A DNA stretch of 50,228 bases from an uncultured Clostridia bacterium. Lineage in GTDB: Bacteria > Bacillota > Clostridia > Oscillospirales > Ruminococcaceae. How positions within the stretch are numbered: the first letter of the stretch is position 1; each line of letters begins with the position of its first letter. The position numbers and the translations under genes were made by a program. The notes below the pieces were generated by a model. It was not told the DNA's origin. It made no database searches and worked only from the letters and a program-made list of their open reading frames with translations. This document shows, piece after piece, positions 9,765-17,459 of the stretch. Location of the stretch: NCBI GenBank assembly GCA_947307175.1, contig CAMZIK010000006.1:1-50228 (forward strand), written 5' to 3'.

Positions 9765-9813
9765 ATACCACAAATTATGTATTATTGCAATACAAATACA
9801 TCTTTTGTGGTAT
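9765..9813. promoter_or_regulatory. Large dyad in divergent promoter region of lipoprotein and XRE regulator
   Basis: ATACCACAAA (9765-9774) / TTTGTGGTAT (9804-9813) 10-bp perfect arms, inner TGTATT..AATACA; TATAAT at 9811-9816. Confidence 0.6.
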
Positions 9814-9851
9814 AATTTCGTTGGAATACACAAAAGGAGGCTTTGTATCTT

Positions 9852-10184
9852 ATGCAACATTATCAGCGTATCCGTGATCTTCGTGAGGACTGCGATCTGA
9901 CACAGCAGCAGCTTTGCGAGGAGCTGAAAATGCACAAAACCACCTATACAAATTACGAACAGGGCAAGCACAGCGTACCGCTGGATTTTGCCGTTACACT
10001 CGCAGATTATTACAAGGTAAGCCTTGACTATATAGCAGGGCGAACGAATTTCAAACAAGGCATCTCAAAGCCGACCCTCACAGATGAAGAGATATTACTG
10101 ATAAAAAATTTTCGCAGACTCACAGATCGTAATAAAGGAAAACAGGAACTGTTTATTCAGCAGTTGCTTGATTCACAGCAATAA
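9852..10184 (+). CDS. XRE-family helix-turn-helix transcriptional regulator
   Basis: RIRDLREDCDLTQQQLCEELKMHKTTYTNYEQGKHSVPLDFAVTLADYYKVSLDYIAGRT; AGGAGG at 9836-9841. Confidence 0.95.
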   Translation: MQHYQRIRDLREDCDLTQQQLCEELKMHKTTYTNYEQGKHSVPLDFAVTLADYYKVSLDYIAGRTNFKQGISKPTLTDEEILLIKNFRRLTDRNKGKQELFIQQLLDSQQ

Positions 10185-10187
10185 AAA

Positions 10188-10217
10188 ACACATCGGGGAA
10201 GACCGATGTGTTTTTTT
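10188..10217. terminator. Terminator between convergent XRE gene and C39-like gene
   Basis: ACACATCGG ggaaga CCGATGTGT followed by T7. Confidence 0.85.
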
Positions 10218-10218
10218 A

Positions 10219-10851
10219 TCAGTTGTTCGGGAACAAATATCCGCAAATAAACCTGCGGTCGTCGAGAAATTCCCGCATATCCTTGTAGGTGCGAGGCTTG
10301 GTGTCGCCGTTGTATCGGTTGAAAACGCTGACCTCACCGCTTTTCCTGTCCAGCGTGTAAGCCACCGTGTGAAGCCCCGATGAAAACTTGTTGATCGGGT
10401 GCTTGGAGTATGTGTTAACCCAGAAGCCGACTATGCCGAAAGGGGAGCGTGAAGCGTTGTCAAAAAAGTGCTGCCTGTCCGTGTAGTATTCGTAACCCGC
10501 ACCGTGAGCGTCAAAGAATTTCCGCAGCTTTTTCGGGTCTGAACCGAATACCGCCGAGTTCAGAAAATACATCAGCCTGTTCTCCTCAAATTCGCAGATC
10601 AGCTGTGCAAGATCCTGCGGCATGTGCAGAAGCTTCATCACGTTGTATACAGCGATTATCTCGCAGCCGCAGTGCGCCATATCGTATTTGCCGTACCTTG
10701 CTGAGCAGACAGGCTCTGTGCCCTGCCCGTTCAGGAATCCGCCGTCAAGCTTTCGGCAGACTGCGCAGTTGTGTTCAAAATTAGCAGTGCTTCGTGAACC
10801 GCTGCCTGCGGAAAAAACTTCCCATTTACCGAACACGCCTATCACTCCCAT
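10219..10851 (-). CDS. Putative C39-like (papain-fold) cysteine peptidase/peptidase-like protein without signal peptide
   Basis: HCGCEIIAVYNVMKLL (Cys helix), GLHTVAYTL (His), VFNRYNGD (Asn/Asp) arrangement. Promoter TTTACA-N17-TATACT on minus strand just upstream; a GTG start a few codons downstream with a better RBS (GGGAG) is possible. Confidence 0.55.
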   Translation of the reverse strand: MGVIGVFGKWEVFSAGSGSRSTANFEHNCAVCRKLDGGFLNGQGTEPVCSARYGKYDMAHCGCEIIAVYNVMKLLHMPQDLAQLICEFEENRLMYFLNSAVFGSDPKKLRKFFDAHGAGYEYYTDRQHFFDNASRSPFGIVGFWVNTYSKHPINKFSSGLHTVAYTLDRKSGEVSVFNRYNGDTKPRTYKDMREFLDDRRFICGYLFPNN

Positions 10852-10921
10852 AGCTGTTTGTCAACAAAAGTATAGCATAATCCGATTTGTTTGTAAAGAA
10901 GCAGAAAAATGATTTTTACAC

Positions 10922-10950
10922 TTGCAATATTAATAAAGATGTGATATAAT
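10922..10950 (+). promoter_or_regulatory. Sigma-A-type promoter
   Basis: TTGCAA-N17-TATAAT. Confidence 0.65.
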
Positions 10951-10994
10951 GTGACCAAGGTTTTATAATCAATATTAAAAGGAGTGTAGATCAT

Positions 10995-11567
10995 ATGAGT
11001 ATTTTTGACAACCTTAAAAACGCAGCAGCAGGCGGGATCTCAGGTGCAGTTTCAAACATGGGAAAGGAAACAGGACCCAAGACAATAACCTTTGCCGCTC
11101 TTCCTGAAAGCGTAGAGCAGATGAAGGCTCTGCCTCAGGCACAGCTCAAGTCTGTCTATGACACCGCCGCACTTACAGTATGCGCTCTTTGTGCATATGC
11201 AGCAGCACCTGACATCGGCATCGAGATGCTCAATTTCCTTAAAGGACCAAAGCCTCTTTCCGATTATGATAAGCAGTTTCTCCGTGATCGTATCAAGGGT
11301 AAGGAGTATAAGCCGTTCTCGTTCTTCCACGGCGCAACACCTGATAATGATTATACACCGTCCCAGCCTTATACCATCACAGTTGAGACGAATCCATACA
11401 CCTATCAGAACGAGGGCTATGCAAGAATGTTTATCAAGTCAGGCGGAGCAGATACTATCCGTTATCTTGACCTCAGAAAACAGGGTTCAACAGGTCAGTG
11501 GTTCCTGTGGGAGAATTATCTGCTTTCAGACATTCGTGAACCAAAGTCCGCAGACCCTTGGGCATAA
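10995..11567 (+). CDS. Conserved hypothetical protein (resembles DUF6935-type proteins; family name from memory)
   Basis: Good RBS (AGGAGTG), promoter, terminator; MSIFDNLKNAAAGGISGAVSN..., no signal peptide. Confidence 0.7.
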   Translation: MSIFDNLKNAAAGGISGAVSNMGKETGPKTITFAALPESVEQMKALPQAQLKSVYDTAALTVCALCAYAAAPDIGIEMLNFLKGPKPLSDYDKQFLRDRIKGKEYKPFSFFHGATPDNDYTPSQPYTITVETNPYTYQNEGYARMFIKSGGADTIRYLDLRKQGSTGQWFLWENYLLSDIREPKSADPWA

Positions 11568-11581
11568 GTATAAAAACATCA

Positions 11582-11614
11582 AAGCTCGCAGGCATAATTC
11601 CTGCGAGCTTTTTT
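11582..11614 (+). terminator. Rho-independent terminator
   Basis: AAGCTCGCAGG cataatt CCTGCGAGCTT TTTT. Confidence 0.9.
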
Positions 11615-11631
11615 CATCTGAATAATAAAAT

Positions 11632-12107
11632 ATAAATCAGAATTTACCGCGGCGGCGGCGCGCTTGTCCGTCGCATATTCGTTTGTGGTGACAGCGACCT
11701 TTGTGCTGCTCCGGGCTTTCACTTTGTTAAGGTGTAGAGTTCTTGTTTTTGGGGGCTTTCCGGTCATGCCCCAAACCGTTCGCAAGCGAACGCTTTACCC
11801 CTTCGGGTGCAAATCTTTTCATAAGATTAGGAATGAACAAAACTGTCCGCCAAATGACTTCGTAGGTCGCAAGTGGCGTAGCAGCGAGCCCAGTCGAACT
11901 GCGTCTTGCAGCATTATGCCGCCTGCACAGGATATTGAGTTGGTGGCGGCAAAAGATAGGTGAAGGGAAAAGGGATACTAAGGGGAAAACCGTAGGGAAG
12001 AAAAGTCCGCGCACCTACGCCGTAAGGCAAGGCTTCCTTGTCTTCCCTATAGGTTTTCCCCTTAGAAAAATCAAAGCGGAGCTTTGCTCCGCTAAATTCT
12101 GATTTAT
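11632..12107. repeat. Hairpin-rich non-coding interspersed element with 15-bp perfect terminal inverted repeats
   Basis: ATAAATCAGAATTTA (11632-11646) and its exact reverse complement TAAATTCTGATTTAT (12093-12107). Internal stems at 11748-11775, 11777-11792, 11978-12065, 12075-12093. Second partial copy at 50138-50228. Confidence 0.75.
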
Positions 12108-14524
12108 TCTACCACAAGTTCTCTTGTTTCTACTTTCTTTATCTTACGTGAAGCGATAAGAGCAAACACAAAGAATCCGACGATCAGCAGTGCCATAGGA
12201 ATGATTATATCAAGCGGTTTTGTTTCAAGGTCGAGGTAGCATATGCCTATCGCCCTGAGCAGCAGCTCCATCATTTTCTGTGTGCAAAGAGCTGAAAGAA
12301 CCACACCTATTATACCGCCGAGAAGTGCCACGAATGAAAATCTCATAGCAAACGAAAGCCTGAGCTTTGAAGATGTAAAGCCGACAGCCTTGTATATGCC
12401 GATGTCACGCCTTTCAAGAACAAATGCCTTTGTGCAGAGCAGCACCACAGCTATCAGCATGAATATGCCTGAGAAGCTGTAAATTATCCCTTTGAGCAGA
12501 TTTATCTCGCTTTCGTACATCTCATCGCCTTCGCTGTCGATGTCCCAGTAGCTGCACGAGCCTTTCTTTTCGCCCTTGTCATTTACAAGTGCCTTGTCTA
12601 TCTCGTCAGCTATCTGCTGAGCTTTGCTCTCGTCCTTGATAACGAAGCCTTCATAACCTATCCTGAAATCAGGATTAATTGTTTCAAATGCTTCGAAAGG
12701 TATCGCAAATACCATACCTGCATCGTTCGTGGACTGATAAATGCCCGAAACGATACATTCCAGCTCGCCCTTTCTGCCTGCGACAGTCACCTTGTCGCCT
12801 GTCTTCCAGCCGAACTCGTCGCTGACAAGCTGAGTGATGAGTATCTCGTTTTTCTGCCTTGGGTTTCTGCCCTTGATAACACCGCCGATGTATTCGGGAT
12901 ATTTGTATGCACGGCAGTATATCTTGTAGCCGTTTATAGAGCAGTAGCTGCCGTTGACAGCATATTTCTTTTCTACCGTGGTGTATTTTTCGATTATATC
13001 CACGGCAATCTTTTCAGCCTCATCTATGCTTAAAAGTTCTTCGCCTGCATAGTTGACGCTCATATCAAGCTGTGTTACCTCCATGCCCATCATTTCAAGG
13101 GCGTTGCGTGAGGTAACAAGACTTGCGATAAGATTTATCGACACCATGAAGAACATAAGCAGCGAGGAGATTATCAGCATACTGATGTAGCGGCGTTTTG
13201 CTGAGGTGAACTGTCTGATGCCGAGAGTGAGCGAGAGGAACTTTTTGCTCAATCCCATTTTCAGCCTGCTGTCAAAGTAGACCTCGTCCTTCTGTCCCGT
13301 GATAGCCTTTACAGGCGAGATCTTTGTGACCTTGTGAGTCTTGATGGTCATAACGAGCAGAGAAATGCCTATCAGTGCGATAATGATAATTATAGCTTTC
13401 AGAATGCTGACCCTGATCTCAACGGGAGTTCCTACGCTCTCAACGAACACATCAGCGATAACACCTGAAAGGAAGAACGCACCGATGATACCAAGTATAA
13501 CACCTATTATCATAGCCATGATATACTGCACTTCCATGATAAGCCTTATCTTGTGTGTGGTAAATCCCTGAGATTTGAGAATTCCGAGCTTTTTGCGGTC
13601 TATCTCTATCTCGCTTGAAATGCTGTGTCCCATAATGACCAGAGCTACCACGAACAGCATAATGATAAACGCAAGCACTATCTTTGAAAGTACATCGGAC
13701 AGCAGGGCAGAGTAGTTGACCGACTGCGCCTTTGTAAGAGTGCCTGCCGACAGGTCGTCCAGCTTTGTTGCGAGGTTCACATCTTTTTGGAACTGTGCGT
13801 CGCTGCCCTCATAGCTGTCTGCCTTGAATACATTGAACAGCTTGACCTCGATGCCTTCCTGAACAGCCTCGTCGTTTTTGTATTTCGGGTCTGCTTTTGT
13901 TTCTGCGGATATTTTTGAAAGCTCGTCAAAGTCCTCGTCGGAAATGAATACCTGCTTCCAGCCTATCTGCGATGAGCCGTTCTGCGGTTCCTGAACAAAA
14001 CCCTTTATCGTAAACTCATACTTTGCATAATAAAAGCAAGTCTCAAGCGTGTCTCCGACCTTGCAGTTCAGCCTTTCCTTACAGCCCAGAGGCAGATATA
14101 CTTCACCCTTTTCAAGTGCGGGAGTATTATCTTCAAGACCTGTAACATCGGAGTTTATCAGCCTGATGCCGTCGTGCAGCTTCATATAGAAATAGCTGTT
14201 GCCGTCGTTGGAATTGCCGACTCTGTTTGATGTATTGTTGTTGTACCAGTTTTCGAGCGCATCATAAACATCGAGCTTTTTGACGATGTCAAGGCTGCTC
14301 ACCTTGTCTTCAAGCTCAGGCTTGTAATAATTGATGGAAACAAGGCAGACTTCGGTAGGATCGCCTAAGTCTTTGAAGGAATCCTCAAGCGCCTTGTCCT
14401 TGCTGTCGAGAAAGTTGAAGATAGACAGCGACGACGAAATGATTATCGCCGTAAGCAGCATAACTGCGATGAATGCGCCTTTGCGCCTTTTGATGTTAGC
14501 CTTTACAAGTGTGAATATCTCCAT
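12104..14524 (-). CDS. ABC transporter permease, FtsX/MacB-type (duplicated FtsX domains)
   Basis: 806 aa, N-terminal TM, large extracytoplasmic domain, two FtsX-like TM triplets (IDRKKLGILKSQGFTTHKIRLIM; LERRDIGIYKAVGFTSSKLRLSF). Confidence 0.93.
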   Translation of the reverse strand: MEIFTLVKANIKRRKGAFIAVMLLTAIIISSSLSIFNFLDSKDKALEDSFKDLGDPTEVCLVSINYYKPELEDKVSSLDIVKKLDVYDALENWYNNNTSNRVGNSNDGNSYFYMKLHDGIRLINSDVTGLEDNTPALEKGEVYLPLGCKERLNCKVGDTLETCFYYAKYEFTIKGFVQEPQNGSSQIGWKQVFISDEDFDELSKISAETKADPKYKNDEAVQEGIEVKLFNVFKADSYEGSDAQFQKDVNLATKLDDLSAGTLTKAQSVNYSALLSDVLSKIVLAFIIMLFVVALVIMGHSISSEIEIDRKKLGILKSQGFTTHKIRLIMEVQYIMAMIIGVILGIIGAFFLSGVIADVFVESVGTPVEIRVSILKAIIIIIALIGISLLVMTIKTHKVTKISPVKAITGQKDEVYFDSRLKMGLSKKFLSLTLGIRQFTSAKRRYISMLIISSLLMFFMVSINLIASLVTSRNALEMMGMEVTQLDMSVNYAGEELLSIDEAEKIAVDIIEKYTTVEKKYAVNGSYCSINGYKIYCRAYKYPEYIGGVIKGRNPRQKNEILITQLVSDEFGWKTGDKVTVAGRKGELECIVSGIYQSTNDAGMVFAIPFEAFETINPDFRIGYEGFVIKDESKAQQIADEIDKALVNDKGEKKGSCSYWDIDSEGDEMYESEINLLKGIIYSFSGIFMLIAVVLLCTKAFVLERRDIGIYKAVGFTSSKLRLSFAMRFSFVALLGGIIGVVLSALCTQKMMELLLRAIGICYLDLETKPLDIIIPMALLIVGFFVFALIASRKIKKVETRELVVE

Positions 14525-14533
14525 GCTCTCACC

Positions 14534-15295
14534 TCACCATTCAAGTGATGTGAGCCATGCGTTTATCTGTGCTTCACGGCTCTTGATGTCTTCCTCTTTG
14601 TATGGAGGGAGAGGAAGGTCGCCGAGTATCTTTCCGTCTGAAAGATAAAGTATCCTGTTTGCTCTTGCAGCCGCACGCACGTCATGCGTTACCATAAGTA
14701 TGCTCTGACCGCTGCGGTTAAGTTCAGTAAGCAGATCAAGAACATCGCCCGTATTTTTTCTGTTCAGCGCTCCTGTCGGCTCGTCAGCAAATATCAGTTT
14801 CGGCTTGTTGATAACAGCCCTTGCGATAGCACATCTCTGCTGTTCACCGCCCGATACCTGTGAAGGCAGGTGAGTCTTGATGTGGGAAATGTTCATCTTT
14901 TCGAGCAGCTCGTCTACTCTTTTGTCTGTTTCCTTTGCGCTGACCGACTTGTTGAGATAGCCCGTAACAGCGACATTTTCAAAGATAGTCAGATTGCTTA
15001 CCAGATGCATCTGTTGGAAAACGAAACCGAAATCCGTGTGGCGAAGCTCTGCAAGCTTTTTCTCTTTGAGTTTTGCTATGTCCATATCTCCGTACATGAT
15101 GCTGCCGCTTGTCGCCCTGTCCATACCGCTGAGGGCATAAAGCAGGGTAGACTTGCCTGAGCCCGAAGCTCCCATTACTACCGTGAAATCGCCTTCAAAA
15201 AGCTCCATATCCACATTTGAGATTATGTGCAGCTGTCCGCCGTTGTGTGCAAAGCTCTTGCACAGTTCCTTTGCTGTAAGTATTGCTTTTTTCAT
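14534..15295 (-). CDS. ABC transporter ATP-binding protein (LolD/MacB/BceA type)
   Basis: Walker A GASGSGKST, signature VSGGEQQRCAIARA, Walker B LIFADEPTGALN. Confidence 0.97.
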   Translation of the reverse strand: MKKAILTAKELCKSFAHNGGQLHIISNVDMELFEGDFTVVMGASGSGKSTLLYALSGMDRATSGSIMYGDMDIAKLKEKKLAELRHTDFGFVFQQMHLVSNLTIFENVAVTGYLNKSVSAKETDKRVDELLEKMNISHIKTHLPSQVSGGEQQRCAIARAVINKPKLIFADEPTGALNRKNTGDVLDLLTELNRSGQSILMVTHDVRAAARANRILYLSDGKILGDLPLPPYKEEDIKSREAQINAWLTSLEW

Positions 15296-15338
15296 CTTTT
15301 GTCCTCCCAGGTTTCCTTTTGTTCTTTACTGTATCTAC

Positions 15339-15373
15339 ATCATACAGAAAAAGTTATTAAGAAATCCTTAAGA
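15339..15373 (-). promoter_or_regulatory. Promoter with CTTAA direct repeats (11-bp period) 17 nt upstream of TATGAT -10
   Basis: Minus strand TCTTAAGGATTTCTTAATAACTTTTTCTGTATGAT; same layout as 2653-2687. Confidence 0.65.
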
Positions 15374-16516
15374 TACCTGGGAAGGATTTTTTTCTTTCAG
15401 CGTCACCGTTACCTCAAGCCCGTTCCCCGTATTTCTCAGTAAAAGCTCTGCACCCATCTTGCTGCAAAGATACTTTACTATATACAGTCCCAGACCGCTT
15501 CCCGCAGCGCCTTTGTGACCCCTGTAAAACTTTTCAGTGACAAAAGCCATATCTTCGTCAGGGATTCCGCCGCCGTGGTCGGTGAATCTTACCGCAAGAG
15601 TCCTGTCCTTGTACTCTGCGGCAACATCAATATCAGTCTTTGCATATTTTCTTGCATTGGTTATGATGTTTTCAACTATCTGCTTTAGCCTGTCAGGGTC
15701 AGCAACAGTGATAAACTTCTTGTCAGGCTTTTCAAAATGTATCTCATTTCCCTGCGGATCAAGTTCGTCTATCGTTTCTTCGAGCAGTCTGCAGACCTCT
15801 GTGTCAACAGCCTTTATGTCCAGCATTTCAAGGTCGGACAGCGAGTGTATGAACAGGTCGTTTGTAAGCTTTGAGACCTCGTCGCACTTGCGCATGATAA
15901 CGTCAAGATACCTGTGTCTCTTTTCGGGGGAGTTGTCAAGGTAAGCATCAAGACCCTCTGCATAAGCACGTATAGATGCAACAGGAGTCTTTATGTCGTG
16001 GGAGAGCGTAGCGATGACCGTCTTGTTGTTTTCCACCGCCTGCTTTTCGCCTGCCCGTGCAGAGATTATCTCACGGCGCATACTGTCAAAAGCCCATGTG
16101 AACTTTCCGAAATAGTTCTTGCGCTCATATTGAAGCGGTATGTCAAAGTTTCCCGCTGCCAGCTCTCCCGCATATTTTTCAAGCTTAGCGAACGGGCGCA
16201 GTACCGCAAAATATGTGTATAAAGCATTCAGGAAAATGAACGTCGCAGCGATAAGGCATATCCATACTATGCTGTAATTCGCTTTTGTTTTGACATCAAG
16301 AGTGCGCAGCTGTTCCTCAAGGTCTGTGAGCAGTTCGTCAGCTTTCTGCGTGTCGCCCTGACGTATAACAGTCTGTATCTCATTGACCGAAACGATCTGA
16401 TCGTTTCGTGCCTCATCAAGATTAGTCTTGGAATTTATCATGTAAAACAATACTCCTGCCAGCGCGATCAGGATCGAGAACACAAGCGCCTGCGTAAAAA
16501 GTTTAGTCTTCATCAC
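15368..16516 (-). CDS. Sensor histidine kinase
   Basis: TLSHDIKTPVASIRAYAEG H-box, NIITNARKYAK N-box, GSGLGLYIVK G-box, two TM segments, HAMP. Confidence 0.96.
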   Translation of the reverse strand: MMKTKLFTQALVFSILIALAGVLFYMINSKTNLDEARNDQIVSVNEIQTVIRQGDTQKADELLTDLEEQLRTLDVKTKANYSIVWICLIAATFIFLNALYTYFAVLRPFAKLEKYAGELAAGNFDIPLQYERKNYFGKFTWAFDSMRREIISARAGEKQAVENNKTVIATLSHDIKTPVASIRAYAEGLDAYLDNSPEKRHRYLDVIMRKCDEVSKLTNDLFIHSLSDLEMLDIKAVDTEVCRLLEETIDELDPQGNEIHFEKPDKKFITVADPDRLKQIVENIITNARKYAKTDIDVAAEYKDRTLAVRFTDHGGGIPDEDMAFVTEKFYRGHKGAAGSGLGLYIVKYLCSKMGAELLLRNTGNGLEVTVTLKEKNPSQVS

Positions 16517-17199
16517 TTATCCTCCAGAATGTATCCTACTCCCCATACTGTCTTTATAAAACGGGGCTTCGCAGGTTCGCTTTCCAGCTTTTCTCTCAGC
16601 CAGCGGATATGTACCGTCAGTGTTGACGGCTCAACCATAGAAAACGCACCCCAGACTTCATTTATCAGCTTGTCCTTGGCGATCGCCTCATTTTTATGCT
16701 CGCAAAGATATGCAAGCAGATCAAATTCTTTCAGCGAAAGGTTTACCGCCTTGCCGTCACGTGTGACCGTCCTTGCAGTGATATTTACCGTAATGTTTCC
16801 GAAGCTGACTGTCTTTTCCTTGTCCGTGCTGCCGTATGTGCGCCTTATCAGCGCATTTATCCTTGAAAGCAGTTCCTTCATCGAATAAGGCTTTGGAAGA
16901 TAATCGTCGCCGCCTATGTCAAATCCGGTTATCCTGTCTGTCTCGCTGGTGCGTGCGCTTGCAAATATCACAGGAACATTTGAGACCTCTCTCAGCTGCC
17001 TGCAGACTTCAAAACCCGATGAATCGGGAAGATTGATGTCAAGCAGTATCAGATCAAAGCTGCTTTCCGACAGTATATCAAAGCCCTTTTCGCTGCTCTC
17101 TGCGCTTTTCACCTCAAAGCCTTTGCTTTCGAGCATATCGGTGATTATCATCGAAAGGTCACTATCATCATCTATTATCAGTATTTTTCTGTTTGCCAT
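16513..17199 (-). CDS. OmpR/PhoB-family response regulator
   Basis: KILIIDDDSDLSMIITDML receiver, LILLDINLPDSSG, C-terminal winged helix. Start at ATGGCAAAC (17199) preceded by GGGGGA RBS. Confidence 0.96.
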   Translation of the reverse strand: MANRKILIIDDDSDLSMIITDMLESKGFEVKSAESSEKGFDILSESSFDLILLDINLPDSSGFEVCRQLREVSNVPVIFASARTSETDRITGFDIGGDDYLPKPYSMKELLSRINALIRRTYGSTDKEKTVSFGNITVNITARTVTRDGKAVNLSLKEFDLLAYLCEHKNEAIAKDKLINEVWGAFSMVEPSTLTVHIRWLREKLESEPAKPRFIKTVWGVGYILEDK

Positions 17200-17324
17200 A
17201 GCAGTTCCCCCAAAAATTAAAGCTAACAATATACTATCACAAATCAAGGCTGAAATCAACAACAAGCCGCAAAAAAATGCTCCTCCAAGCTTCTTGCTCC
17301 TGTTTTTCTCGTCTCTGAAAGAAC

Positions 17325-17346
17325 AAATGTTTCACGTGAAACATTT
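17325..17346. promoter_or_regulatory. parS-like ParB (Spo0J) binding site
   Basis: TGTTTCACGTGAAACA (17328-17343) within a 22-bp perfect palindrome AAATGTTTCACGTGAAACATTT; matches the widely conserved bacterial parS consensus. Confidence 0.85.
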
Positions 17347-17410
17347 TGCAGAAAAAGTGCGCTTTAGAACTTCTTGTCTCTTGCCTCTGTTCTCTTGCTT
17401 CAAGAGGAAA

Positions 17411-17438
17411 AAGCCTGCACCGCTTTGGGTACAGGCTT
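17411..17438 (-). terminator. Terminator of lipoprotein gene
   Basis: AAGCCTGcACC...GGGTaCAGGCTT with T run on minus strand. Confidence 0.75.
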
Positions 17439-17459
17439 GGAAGGAATATTGGAGGTCTT

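Noticed and set aside
11664-12014. Small ORFs on both strands inside the TIR element
   Set aside because: No RBS or recognisable domain; they lie in a hairpin-rich repeat with TIRs.
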